32,751 nucleotides of DNA from an uncultured Nocardioidaceae bacterium. Lineage in GTDB: Bacteria > Actinomycetota > Actinomycetes > Propionibacteriales > Nocardioidaceae. Position 1 is the stretch's first letter. Each line of letters opens with the position of its first letter. The notes under the pieces were generated by a model, which saw only the letters and a list, made by a program, of their open reading frames with translations, did not search any database and had not been told where the DNA came from. This document shows, piece by piece, positions 15,873-23,982 of the stretch. The translations under genes were made by a program, and so were the position numbers. Location of the stretch: NCBI GenBank assembly GCA_902805855.1, contig CADCUJ010000048.1, forward strand, positions 1 through 32,751, given 5' to 3'.

Positions 15873-16619
15873 CTAGTCGAAGACTCGGTGCACCTTGTGC
15901 TGGGCCGCCTGCGCCCGCGGCCGGATCACCAGCTCGTCGACGTTGACGTGTGACGGCCTGGTGACCACCCAGCCGATGGCGTCTGCGATGTCCTCGGCGA
16001 CCAGCGGTTCGGCCACGCCGGCGTACACCTGATCCGCCTTCTCCTGGTCGCCACCGAACCGAACGAGCGAGAACTCCTCGGTGCGTACCATCCCCGGCGC
16101 GATCTCGGTGACCCGGACCGGCTGCCCGCACAGCTCGAGCCGCAGCGTCTCGGTGACCACCTGGGTCCCGTGCTTGGCGGCGGTGTATCCCGCGCCACCC
16201 TCGTAGGCAATCCGTCCGGCGGTGGACCCGAGGTTGACGATCACCGCGTCACCGCTCGCGATCAGCGCGGGAAGCAGAGCACGCGTCACGTTGAGCAGGC
16301 CGATCACGTTGACCTCGTACATCGCGCGCCAGTGCTTCGGGTCGGACTCGGCGACGGTCTCGGAGCCGACGGCCAAGCCGGCGTTGTTGACCAGCAGGTC
16401 CAGCCGGCTCCCCACCGCTGTGCGGAGCGCCTCGACAGACGCGGCGTCGGTGACGTCGCAGCGCACCGGCGTGCCACCGATCTCTTCGGCGAGAGCACGC
16501 ACGCGTTCGAACCGTCGCGCGGCGCAGAACACGTGGTACCCCTCGGCGGCGAGCCGGCCAGCGGTGGCCGCTCCGATCCCGCTGCTGGCTCCGGTGACGA
16601 CGGCGCTCTTGGTGGCCAT
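15873..16619 (-). CDS. Short-chain dehydrogenase/reductase (SDR family)
   Basis: A 248-residue classical SDR of unknown substrate. Cofactor loop TGASSGIG at 9-16; the second strand is followed by Arg residues (CAARRFERV), which favours NADP. NNAG at 78-81, catalytic Ser132, Tyr145 and Lys149 (YTAAKH), then IAPGMVRTEEFSLVRF. It resembles YdfG-like 3-hydroxy acid/serine dehydrogenases. ATG at 16619 is the preferred start; an in-frame ATG at 16628 adds three residues. The reading frame continues open upstream for kilobases antisense to other genes, which is an artefact of GC-rich sequence. Single gene, convergent with the peptidase, divergent from the iron-box gene. Confidence 0.88.
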   Translation of the reverse strand: MATKSAVVTGASSGIGAATAGRLAAEGYHVFCAARRFERVRALAEEIGGTPVRCDVTDAASVEALRTAVGSRLDLLVNNAGLAVGSETVAESDPKHWRAMYEVNVIGLLNVTRALLPALIASGDAVIVNLGSTAGRIAYEGGAGYTAAKHGTQVVTETLRLELCGQPVRVTEIAPGMVRTEEFSLVRFGGDQEKADQVYAGVAEPLVAEDIADAIGWVVTRPSHVNVDELVIRPRAQAAQHKVHRVFD

Positions 16620-16698
16620 GCCCCTCATCCTGCCCCGGGGGACGTCGCGCTGCGGCGGCTGGCCCGTGCGGGCACACGGCGCCGGCCTGCTCCCGCCG

Positions 16699-16727
16699 TT
16701 GCATAGGTAAGGCTTGCCTAATATCCT
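16699..16727 (+). promoter_or_regulatory. Promoter of the iron-regulated fusion gene
   Basis: -35 TTGCAT (16699-16704), 17-base spacer, -10 TATCCT (16722-16727), then 6 bases to the GTG at 16734. This is a near-ideal arrangement and implies a leaderless mRNA. The iron box fills the spacer. Confidence 0.7.
16703..16721. promoter_or_regulatory. Iron box (DtxR/IdeR operator)
   Basis: ATAGGTAAGGCTTGCCTAA matches the IdeR/DtxR consensus TTAGGTTAGGCTAACCTAA at 15 of 19 positions and is a good dyad. It overlaps the end of the -35 and the whole spacer, so iron-loaded repressor would block RNA polymerase. The gene should be expressed under iron limitation. Confidence 0.85.
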
Positions 16728-16733
16728 CGTCTG

Positions 16734-19283
16734 GTGCAGCAGGCCCTCACCGATACCGGCGTCTCCTTCGCGGCTCGGCTCTCCGCGTTCGGGGATCGGC
16801 CGGCTCTGGTGACCGCGGGCGCCGTGGTGAGCTATCAGGACCTGGCCGACCGCGTCGCAGCGACAGCCGACCGGCTCGGCACGACGCGGCGTCTGGTGCT
16901 GGTCGCCGGGACCAACGAGGTCCAAGCGATCGTGACGTACCTCGCGGCGCTGGCCGCGGGTCACCCGGTGATCTTGGTGCCCGGCGACAACCCCGGGAAC
17001 CTGAGCGAGCTGGTCTCGGCCTACAACCCGGACGTGACGTACTCCGCGGGCCGTCTCGTCGAGCGTCGCGCCGGCACCGCCCACGATCTGCATCCCGACC
17101 TGGCCCTGCTGCTCTCGACCTCCGGCTCCACCGGTTCGCCCAAGCTGGTGCGTCTTTCTGCGGCCAACGTCGAGTCCAACGCCGAGGCGATCGCGACGTA
17201 CCTTTCCATCCGGCCCTCCGACGTCGCCGCGACCACACTGCCGATGCACTACTGCTACGGGCTGTCGGTGATCAACAGCCACCTCATGAGCGGGGCGTCG
17301 CTGCTCCTCACCTCGCTCTCGGTGGTCGACGAGTGCTTCTGGGACCTCTTCAGGCGGAACCAGGCGACCACCTTCGCCGGCGTCCCGTACACCTTCGAGC
17401 TGCTCGACCGCGCGGGGTTCGCCGACCGCGACCTCCCCTCGCTCAGGTACGTCACCCAGGCCGGTGGCCGGATGTCGCCGACGACGGTGACCAGGTACGC
17501 CGAGCTGGGCCAGCGTCGCGGGTGGGACCTGTTCGTGATGTACGGCCAGACCGAGGCCACGGCGCGGATGGCCTACCTGCCCCCGGACCTGGCCCTCAGC
17601 TCGCCGTCCTCGATCGGCATCGCGATCCCGGGCGGCTCGTTCCGCCTCGAGCCGCTGCCGGAGATGCCGCTGACGAGGAACGCTGCCGTGCTCGACGAGC
17701 AGGCGACCGAGGTCGGCGAGCTGGTGTACTCCGGGGACAACGTGATGCTCGGGTACGCCACCTCTCCCGAGGACCTCGCCCGGGGTCGCGAGGTCACCAC
17801 CCTGCGGACCGGTGACGTCGCCAGGCGCAACCGCGAGGGGCTCTACGAGGTCATCGGCCGCCGCAACCGGTTCGCCAAGGTTTTCGGCCTGCGCATCGAC
17901 CTCGACCAGGCCGAGCGCGTGTTCGCCGACCACGGCATCACCGCCTGCTGCGCGGACGACGAGGAGCGGCTGGTGGTCGCCGTCGACTGCTCGGCCAAGC
18001 CCGTCGACGCCGACGCCGTGCAGGCCGTGGCGAAGCAGAGCTTCGGCGTCCCCCCGGGCGCGGTGCACGTCTCGGCCCTCACGCAGATCCCCCGGCTTCC
18101 GTCCGGCAAGCCGGACTACCGCGCCATCGTGTCGTCGGCCGCCGCGCCCGGTCGCGGCCGGCCGAGTGCGGTCTCCGCGACGGCGGACCTGTGCCGGCTG
18201 TACGGCGACGTACTGCGGCGCACCGAGGTGAGCGAGGACGACTCGTTCGTCAGCCTCGAGGGCGACTCGCTGTCCTACGTCGAGATGTCGATCCGGTTGG
18301 AGGAGGCCATCGGCCACCTCCCAGCGAACTGGCATCTCGCCCCGATCCGCGAGCTGACCCCTCGACGGCGACGCAGCGGCCTCCGCTCGGTCGAGGGGAA
18401 CGTGGTGCTCCGCGCCCTTGCCATCGTGCTGATCGTCGGCTCGCACGCCAACCTGTTCTGGCTGCTCGGGGGAGCACACGTGCTGCTCGGCCTCGCCGGC
18501 TACAACTTCGGACGCTTCCAGCTCACTGACGTGCCTCGCCGAGAACGTGTCCGTCGGCTGACGACGAGCATCGCCCGGGTCGCCGTGCCCTCGGTGCTCT
18601 GGATCGGGATCGCCGCCGCCTTCTCGGCCTACACCTGGCAGAACGCGGTCCTGCTCAACGGCATCCTGGGTCCGCGGGACTGGGCCGAGCCGCAGTGGCA
18701 CTACTGGTTCATCGAGGCGCTCGTCTACACGCTGGTGGCGCTGACACTGGTGATGGCCGTGCCTTTCGTGGACCGCATCGAGCGCAGGTGGCCGTTCTGG
18801 CTGCCGATGGCCCTCGCCGGAGCCGGGCTGTTGACCCGCTTCGAGGTGGTGACGGTGTTCGGTGGCGACGTGATCCACCGCGCGAACGTGCTCTTCTGGC
18901 TCTTCGCCCTCGGTTGGGCGACGGTGCGGGCCGAGGCATGGTGGCAGCGGCTGCTGGTGTCGGTGACGGTGGTCGCCACGGTGCCCGGCTTCTTCGACGA
19001 CCCTGCTCGCGACCTCGTGGTGATCGCGGGAATGCTTGCCCTGGTGTGGGTGCGCACCGTGCGTGTCCCCGGGTGGACCGCTCGGGTAGCCGGGGTGCTG
19101 GCGAGCGCCTCGCTCTACATCTACCTGGCGCACTGGCAGATCTACCCGCACCTCGAGGACAGCCAGCCCTTGCTCGCGACCGGTCTCTCGCTCCTTGGTG
19201 GAGTCCTCGTCTGGCAAGCGGTGAACCGGTGCTCGCCGTACGTCGAGAAGCGGTTGGCACGTCGCCTCGCCCGAACCGCCTGA
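16734..19283 (+). CDS. Adenylation domain - carrier domain - membrane acyltransferase fusion, iron-regulated
   Basis: An 849-residue three-part protein. Residues 1-475: AMP-forming adenylation domain with LLLSTSGSTGSPKLVRLS, MYGQTEATARM, GELVYSGDNVMLGY, LRTGDVARRNREGLYEVIGR and the A10 Lys in LPSGKPDYRAI. Residues about 480-545: carrier domain with phosphopantetheine Ser512 in EGDSLSYVEM. Residues about 553-840: polytopic acyltransferase-3-like domain, with the family's R-X10-H at Arg560/His571 and about ten helices. It should activate an acid, hold it as a thioester and transfer it to an acceptor at or across the membrane. Product unknown; iron control suggests siderophore or cell-surface modification. 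GTG start set by the leaderless promoter. Confidence 0.85.
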   Translation: MQQALTDTGVSFAARLSAFGDRPALVTAGAVVSYQDLADRVAATADRLGTTRRLVLVAGTNEVQAIVTYLAALAAGHPVILVPGDNPGNLSELVSAYNPDVTYSAGRLVERRAGTAHDLHPDLALLLSTSGSTGSPKLVRLSAANVESNAEAIATYLSIRPSDVAATTLPMHYCYGLSVINSHLMSGASLLLTSLSVVDECFWDLFRRNQATTFAGVPYTFELLDRAGFADRDLPSLRYVTQAGGRMSPTTVTRYAELGQRRGWDLFVMYGQTEATARMAYLPPDLALSSPSSIGIAIPGGSFRLEPLPEMPLTRNAAVLDEQATEVGELVYSGDNVMLGYATSPEDLARGREVTTLRTGDVARRNREGLYEVIGRRNRFAKVFGLRIDLDQAERVFADHGITACCADDEERLVVAVDCSAKPVDADAVQAVAKQSFGVPPGAVHVSALTQIPRLPSGKPDYRAIVSSAAAPGRGRPSAVSATADLCRLYGDVLRRTEVSEDDSFVSLEGDSLSYVEMSIRLEEAIGHLPANWHLAPIRELTPRRRRSGLRSVEGNVVLRALAIVLIVGSHANLFWLLGGAHVLLGLAGYNFGRFQLTDVPRRERVRRLTTSIARVAVPSVLWIGIAAAFSAYTWQNAVLLNGILGPRDWAEPQWHYWFIEALVYTLVALTLVMAVPFVDRIERRWPFWLPMALAGAGLLTRFEVVTVFGGDVIHRANVLFWLFALGWATVRAEAWWQRLLVSVTVVATVPGFFDDPARDLVVIAGMLALVWVRTVRVPGWTARVAGVLASASLYIYLAHWQIYPHLEDSQPLLATGLSLLGGVLVWQAVNRCSPYVEKRLARRLARTA

Positions 19284-19352
19284 GCGCGCTCCGACTGACC
19301 CGCGCGGAATGGGGAACCTGCGCGTCGGGTTGTGCTGGGAGGAGGTGTTGTG

Positions 19353-20666
19353 GTGACCGCAGCTAGAAGGCCCGGCATTCTGCGACCGGTGCACGGCCGG
19401 ATCGCGATGATCAGCCTGCACACGTCCCCTCTGGACCAGCCCGGCACCGGCGACGCCGGCGGGATGAACGTTTACGTCAGCGAGCTGTCCAAGCGGCTGG
19501 CGCAGGACAACCTCGAGGTCGAGATCTTCACCCGAGCGACCTCCTCGGAGCTTCCTCCGGTCGTGGAGACCTCTCCGGGTGTGCGGGTGCGACATGTGCA
19601 CGCCGGTCCCTTCGAGGGTCTCAGCAAGGCCGAGCTTCCGGGGCAGCTGTGCGTGTTCGCCCGCGAGGTGCTGCGCGCCGAGGCGGCGCACACGCAGGGC
19701 TGGTACGACCTGGTGCACGCCCACTACTGGCTCTCGGGCCAGGTAGGCGCCCTGGTCCGGGACCGCTGGAGCGTGCCCTTCGTGCACTCGATGCACACGA
19801 TGGCGAAGGTCAAGAACGAGGCCCTCGCCGAAGGCGACACCCCGGAGCCGATGGCCCGGCTGATCGGCGAGGAGCAGGTCGTCGAGGCGGCCGACATGCT
19901 GATCGCGAGCACCGACATCGAGGCCAGGCAGCTGATAGATCGCTACGACGCCGATCCCGCACGGGTCGAGGTGGTGCCTCCCGGCGTGGACCTCTCGGTC
20001 TTCAAGCCGGTCGGGCAGCAGGTGGCCCGCGCTCGGCTCGGGCTGCCTGCCGACGCGCACGTGCTGCTGTTCGCCGGCCGGATCCAGCCGCTGAAGGCTC
20101 CAGACGTCCTGTTGCGCGCGGTGGCCGCACTGGTCACTCGGGATCCTTCGCTGCGCTCTCGCCTGGTGGTCCCCGTGGTGGGCGGCCCGTCCGGCACCGG
20201 CCTGGAGCATCCGGAGTCGCTCGCAGTGCTCGCCGCGTCCCTGGGCATCGAGGACGTGGTGCGGTTCGTACCTCCGGTGAGGCAGGAGGTACTCGCCGAC
20301 TGGTACGCCGCCGCCACGCTCGTGTGCGTCCCGTCCTACAACGAGTCCTTCGGCCTGGTCGCCGTGGAGGCACAGGCGGCTGGTACCCCGGTCGTGGCAG
20401 CAGCCGTCGGCGGGCTGACCACCGCCGTGCGTGACGGCGTGTCCGGGTTGTTGGTGGAGGGCCACGACCCCGACGCCTACGCGCAGGTCCTCGAGTCCGT
20501 GGTCAGCCAGCCGCAGCTTCGGGCCAGGCTCGCCGCAGGCGCACTCGAGCATGCAGCGACGTTCGACTGGGAGCACACCGCGGAGCGGACGGTCGCGGCC
20601 TACCGGCATGCCTCCTCCGCAATGCGACAGGAGCTGACGGCCGGGCTCGTGCAGGTGGGTCGATGA
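19353..20666 (+). CDS. mshA: D-inositol-3-phosphate glycosyltransferase (MshA)
   Basis: First enzyme of mycothiol synthesis: transfers GlcNAc from UDP-GlcNAc to 1L-myo-inositol 1-phosphate. A GT4-family GT-B glycosyltransferase of about 437 residues. Signatures: [20 protein letters not shown] near the N-terminus, [50 protein letters not shown] and the donor-site [23 protein letters not shown] at 19353 is 7 bases after GGGAGGAGG (19337-19345); GTG 19350 is the alternative. The stop overlaps the ybjN-type gene (ATGA), as in mycobacteria (Rv0486-Rv0487). It marks a mycothiol-producing actinobacterium. Confidence 0.97.
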   Translation: MTAARRPGILRPVHGRIAMISLHTSPLDQPGTGDAGGMNVYVSELSKRLAQDNLEVEIFTRATSSELPPVVETSPGVRVRHVHAGPFEGLSKAELPGQLCVFAREVLRAEAAHTQGWYDLVHAHYWLSGQVGALVRDRWSVPFVHSMHTMAKVKNEALAEGDTPEPMARLIGEEQVVEAADMLIASTDIEARQLIDRYDADPARVEVVPPGVDLSVFKPVGQQVARARLGLPADAHVLLFAGRIQPLKAPDVLLRAVAALVTRDPSLRSRLVVPVVGGPSGTGLEHPESLAVLAASLGIEDVVRFVPPVRQEVLADWYAAATLVCVPSYNESFGLVAVEAQAAGTPVVAAAVGGLTTAVRDGVSGLLVEGHDPDAYAQVLESVVSQPQLRARLAAGALEHAATFDWEHTAERTVAAYRHASSAMRQELTAGLVQVGR

Positions 20667-21160
20667 CCGACCCGGGTGCTGCCGCCGAGACCCTGCGCCA
20701 GGTGTTCACCGAGCAGGCTCTGGAGTGGACGGAGCTCGATCCCGGCGTGTTCACCGTGGTACTTCCCGGCGAACGCAAGCTGCAGACGCCCTGTCGCTTC
20801 GACGTCGGCGCACATGCTCTAGCCGTGCACGCGTTCGTCGCCCGCCGGCCCGACGAGAACCACGAGCGGGTCTACCGATGGCTGCTCGAGCGCAACCTCA
20901 AGCTGTACGGGGTCGCGTTCGCCGTGGACCACACCGGAGACATCTACCTCGACGGCCGGTTGCCGCTGTCCGCGGTCACCCCGGCCGAGATCGACCGGCT
21001 GCTCGGCGCCGTACTCAGCTACTCCGACGAGTCGTTCAACACGATCCTCGAGCTCGGCTTCGCCTCCTCCATCCGGCGCGAGTGGGAGTGGCGCCGCTCG
21101 CGCGGAGAGTCCACCCGCAACCTGGACGCCTTCCGCGGATGGCTGGAGAAGCGGGGCTGA
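20663..21160 (+). CDS. YbjN domain-containing protein (Rv0487-like)
   Basis: A 165-residue protein of the YbjN / type III secretion chaperone-like fold. Recognisable stretches are [59 protein letters not shown] and [14 protein letters not shown]. Function unknown; a general chaperone- or regulator-like role has been suggested for the family. The ATG overlaps the mshA stop by four bases, an arrangement conserved across mycothiol producers, so its job may be tied to MshA or to nearby phosphate genes. No membrane segments or signal peptide. Confidence 0.88.
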   Translation: MTDPGAAAETLRQVFTEQALEWTELDPGVFTVVLPGERKLQTPCRFDVGAHALAVHAFVARRPDENHERVYRWLLERNLKLYGVAFAVDHTGDIYLDGRLPLSAVTPAEIDRLLGAVLSYSDESFNTILELGFASSIRREWEWRRSRGESTRNLDAFRGWLEKRG

Positions 21161-21185
21161 CCGCCGCTGAGCCGGTGCAGGTGAG

Positions 21186-21866
21186 CTAGGCGTCGAACTT
21201 GTAGCCGAGGCCGCGGACGGTGACCAGGTAGGACGGTGAGGCCGGGTCGGGCTCGAGCTTGGTCCGCAGCCGCTTCACGTGTACGTCGAGCGTCTTGGTG
21301 TCGCCGACGTAGTCCGAGCCCCACACGCGGTCGATGAGCTGTCCACGGGTGAGCACCCGGCCGGTGTTGCGAAGGAACATCTCCAGCAGCTCGAACTCCT
21401 TGAGCGGCAGCTTGGTGGTCACTCCGTCGACGGTCACCACGTGCCGGTCGACGTCCATCCGGACGGGTCCGGCCTCGAGAGCCGCCGGCTCCAGGTCCGT
21501 GGCTTCAGAGCCGCGGCGCAGCACCGCGCGAACCCGGGCCACCAGCTCGCGAGGCGAGTACGGCTTGGTGACGTAGTCGTCGGCGCCCAGCTCGAGCCCG
21601 ACCACCTTGTCCACCTCGTCGTCCTTGGCGCTGACCATGATCACCGGCACGTTGGACGTGCTGCGGATCTGCCGACACACCTCGGTGCCCGGGAGTCCCG
21701 GGAGCATCAGATCGAGCAGCACGATGTCGGCACCGTTGCGCTCGAACTCCGTCAGCGCGTCTGGTCCGGTGGCCGCGACCGCGACCTCGAAGCCTTCCTT
21801 GCCCAGCATGTACGCGAGCGCGTCGCTGTAGCTCTCCTCGTCCTCGACCACGAGCACCCGGGTCAA
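21186..21866 (-). CDS. regX3: Response regulator RegX3/PhoP (OmpR family)
   Basis: A 226-residue two-component regulator for phosphate starvation. The receiver domain has phospho-acceptor Asp52 (VLLDLMLPG), the acidic pair in VVEDEES and Lys in VTKPYSPREL. The OmpR-type winged helix follows (LPLKEFELLEMFLRNTGRVL, then VWGSDYVGDTKTLDVHVKRL). The start is an uncommon TTG at 21866, overlapping the senX3 TGA (TTGA), with AGGAGG 7 bases upstream. Called RegX3 in mycobacteria and PhoP in Streptomyces. It is expected to bind the 11-nt repeats at 23212-23255. Confidence 0.95.
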   Translation of the reverse strand: MTRVLVVEDEESYSDALAYMLGKEGFEVAVAATGPDALTEFERNGADIVLLDLMLPGLPGTEVCRQIRSTSNVPVIMVSAKDDEVDKVVGLELGADDYVTKPYSPRELVARVRAVLRRGSEATDLEPAALEAGPVRMDVDRHVVTVDGVTTKLPLKEFELLEMFLRNTGRVLTRGQLIDRVWGSDYVGDTKTLDVHVKRLRTKLEPDPASPSYLVTVRGLGYKFDA

Positions 21867-23140
21867 CGTGTGGCCTCCTGGTTGTGCGACTCGACCGTCG
21901 GCACCGGCGGCGCCACGGGTGGTGTGGGGGCAGCCTCAGCGGCTGGGCCGTCGCTGGTCTCGGCGGTCTCGGTGGTCCCGGTGGTGTCGGTGACGGGTGC
22001 GGCCGCCAGCTCGCGCCGTACCTCTTCCAGGCTGCGCCGCGGCAGCGTCATGGTGAACGAGGAACCACTGCCCTCCACCGACCACACCCGCACCTCACCG
22101 CCGTGCGAAGCCGCGACGTGCTTCACGATCGACAGGCCCAGGCCGGTGCCCCCGGTGGAGCGGTGGCGGGCCGGGTCCACGCGGTAGAAGCGCTCGAAGA
22201 TCCGGTCGATCTCCTGCGCCGGGATGCCGATCCCCTGGTCGGTGACGGTGATGCTCACCGTCTCGTCGGTTGCCTTGGTGCCGACCACCACCCGGGAGTG
22301 CTCCGGCGAGTAGGCGACCGCATTCGCGACGAGGTTGCCGACCGCCATCGCCACCTGGTCACCGTTCCCATAGAGGTGGGCGCCGTTCGTCCCGTCGCGC
22401 ACCACCTCGATGCCCTTGGTCTGAGCATCGATCGCGGACTGGTCGATCGCGAGATCGATGACCTCTTCGACCGAGACCGGCTGCGGCGCGTCGAGCGGGT
22501 CGTCACCTTGCAGCCGCGAGAGCGCGATGATCTGCTGCACAAGTCGAGACAGCCGCTCGGTCTCGGTCTGCATCCTGCCGGCGAACCTCTGCACCGCCTC
22601 GGGGTCCTCGGCTGCCTCCGCGACAGCCTCCGCGAGCAGGTTGATCGCCCCGACTGGTGTCTTCAGCTCGTGCGAGACGTTAGCCACGAAGTCACGCCGG
22701 ATCGCCTCGACCCTGCGTTCGCGGGTGCGGTCCTCGACGAGGGCGAGCACCAGCCGAGAGCTCAACGGCGCCACCCGGGCGGTGACGTGCTGGGCGGCTC
22801 GCCCGCGCGGCAGCACGAACTCCGTCTCCCGGATCTGCCCGTCACGGCGAACCGCTCTCACCAGGTCGCCCAGCTCGTCGACGCAGATCTGCTTGCCGCG
22901 TACCACCCCGAGGGAGTAGGCCGGTGCGGACGCCTTGAGCACCTCGTCGTTCTCGTTCACCACCAGCGCGCTGGAACGCAGCACCGACAGCACGGTGGCC
23001 ACCCCGATGGGCACCAGCGGCTCCTCCAGCACGGGCAGCCGCTGCTGCTGGTGCTCGCTGAAGCGCCAGGCGAAAACGACGCCCGCTCCGAGGGCAGCGC
23101 CCAGCAGCGCGAACAGCAGCGCCTGGGTCGTCGCATCCAC
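21863..23140 (-). CDS. senX3: Sensor histidine kinase SenX3/PhoR
   Basis: A 425-residue membrane sensor kinase that phosphorylates RegX3. A single N-terminal helix (LLFALLGAALGAGVVFAW, residues 8-25) is followed by a PAS-like region (40-135), then HisKA with phospho-His157 in ANVSHELKTPVGAINLL, and HATPase motifs NLVANAVAYSP (N box), TDQGIGIP (G1) and GTGLGLSIVKH (G2). The Ala/Thr/Pro-rich C-terminal tail (about 40 residues) is outside the catalytic core. GTG at 23140 is preceded by a minus-strand TACGAT -10 at 7 bases. PhoU, encoded divergently, normally restrains this type of kinase when phosphate is plentiful. Confidence 0.95.
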   Translation of the reverse strand: MDATTQALLFALLGAALGAGVVFAWRFSEHQQQRLPVLEEPLVPIGVATVLSVLRSSALVVNENDEVLKASAPAYSLGVVRGKQICVDELGDLVRAVRRDGQIRETEFVLPRGRAAQHVTARVAPLSSRLVLALVEDRTRERRVEAIRRDFVANVSHELKTPVGAINLLAEAVAEAAEDPEAVQRFAGRMQTETERLSRLVQQIIALSRLQGDDPLDAPQPVSVEEVIDLAIDQSAIDAQTKGIEVVRDGTNGAHLYGNGDQVAMAVGNLVANAVAYSPEHSRVVVGTKATDETVSITVTDQGIGIPAQEIDRIFERFYRVDPARHRSTGGTGLGLSIVKHVAASHGGEVRVWSVEGSGSSFTMTLPRRSLEEVRRELAAAPVTDTTGTTETAETSDGPAAEAAPTPPVAPPVPTVESHNQEATR

Positions 23141-23147
23141 AACCTCG

Positions 23148-23153
23148 ATCGTA
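23148..23153 (-). promoter_or_regulatory. -10 element TACGAT for senX3-regX3
   Basis: On the minus strand TACGAT ends 7 bases before the GTG at 23140. GAGG also occurs inside the spacer, so either a leaderless or a short-leader start is possible. Confidence 0.4.
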
Positions 23154-23211
23154 CGGCGCCCGGCGCCGGTGTCCCGGTCTGGCGTGCGCCTGACCTGCTG
23201 TTTCGGCGACT

Positions 23212-23255
23212 GTTCACTAACCGTTAACGCGGCGTCGCCATCTGGTCACCTCGCC
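23212..23255 (+). promoter_or_regulatory. PHO box-like 11-nt direct repeats
   Basis: Consecutive 11-base units GTTCACTAACC (23212), GTTAACGCGGC (23223) and a weaker GTCGCCATCTG (23234), followed by GGTCACCTCGC (23244). The first, second and last fit the actinobacterial PhoP consensus G(G/T)TCAYYYRSG well. The array ends 4-5 bases before the phoU -10 and covers its missing -35, the position expected for an activator. Confidence 0.7.
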
Positions 23256-23259
23256 GTCG

Positions 23260-23265
23260 TACCGT
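23260..23265 (+). promoter_or_regulatory. -10 element TACCGT for phoU
   Basis: TACCGT ends 6 bases before the ATG at 23272. No -35 match lies 17 bases upstream, consistent with activation from the PHO box. Confidence 0.55.
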
Positions 23266-23271
23266 TTTGGC

Positions 23272-23925
23272 ATGCGGGACCTCTACCACGATCAGCTCGA
23301 CACCATCGTCGACGACCTGGTTGCCATGACCCACTCGGTCAAGCACGCGGTGAGCCAGGCCACGACGGCACTCCTGACCGCGGACGCCGAGGTCGCCGAG
23401 CGGGTGATCTCCGACGACGCGGCAATCGACTCTGCAAGGGAGCAGATCGAGGAGCGCAGCTTCGAGATGCTGGCGCTGCAGCAGCCGGTCGCCGGCGACC
23501 TGCGGATGCTGGTTGCTGCGCTCCGGATGGTGGCCGACCTGGAGCGGATGGGCGACCTGTCGGTGCACGTGGCGAAGGTGGCCCGGCTACGGCTGCCCGC
23601 CGTCGCGGTTCCGGCCGAGCTACGACCCACGATCGCCCGGATGGCCGAGGTGGCCGAGTCGATGGTCGAGTCGGTGGCCCAGATCATCGCCGACCGCGAC
23701 ATCGAGGCCGCCCAGGCCCTCGAGCGGGCTGACGACGAGATGGACCAGCTGCGCCGCTCGTCGTTCCGCTTCATGCTCAGCGACGACTGGCCCTACGGGA
23801 TCGAACCGGCGGTCGACCTCGCGCTGCTGGGCCGCTACTACGAGCGGATCGCCGACCACACCGTCTCCCTGGCCCGACGGGTGGTCTTCCTCGTCACCGG
23901 TCAGACCCACACCGTCGAAGCCTGA
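23272..23925 (+). CDS. phoU: Phosphate signalling protein PhoU
   Basis: A 217-residue all-helical protein made of two PhoU three-helix repeats. The repeats are seen as two related segments, one around EEQIEERSFEMLALQQPVAG with LRMLVAALRMVADLERMGDL, the other around ALERADDEMDQLRRSSFRFM with DLALLGRYYERIADHTVSLA. The DxERMGDL / YYERIADH acidic motifs bind metal clusters in the family. PhoU links the Pst transporter to the sensor kinase and keeps the phosphate regulon off under high phosphate; it also affects persistence. It is divergent from senX3-regX3, as in Streptomyces. ATG at 23272 fits the -10 spacing. Confidence 0.96.
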   Translation: MRDLYHDQLDTIVDDLVAMTHSVKHAVSQATTALLTADAEVAERVISDDAAIDSAREQIEERSFEMLALQQPVAGDLRMLVAALRMVADLERMGDLSVHVAKVARLRLPAVAVPAELRPTIARMAEVAESMVESVAQIIADRDIEAAQALERADDEMDQLRRSSFRFMLSDDWPYGIEPAVDLALLGRYYERIADHTVSLARRVVFLVTGQTHTVEA

Positions 23926-23955
23926 CCCAGCCGTCCGTCGCCCGGACCGGTGACT

Positions 23956-23979
23956 CCCGGCCCGGCGCCATCGGCCGGG
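23956..23979. terminator. Hairpin between convergent phoU and gpmA
   Basis: CCCGGCC (23956-23962) can pair with GGCCGGG (23973-23979), with an alternative shorter stem from 23961. It lies in the 57-base gap between the two gene ends. Confidence 0.5.
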
Positions 23980-23982
23980 TGT

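Noticed and set aside
16620-20609. Very long open frame on the minus strand extending the SDR gene upstream to 1578 codons
   Set aside because: It lies antisense to the fusion gene and mshA, both of which have clear family motifs. The translated extension is His/Arg/Gly/Asp-rich with no domain, typical of the complementary frame of GC-rich genes.
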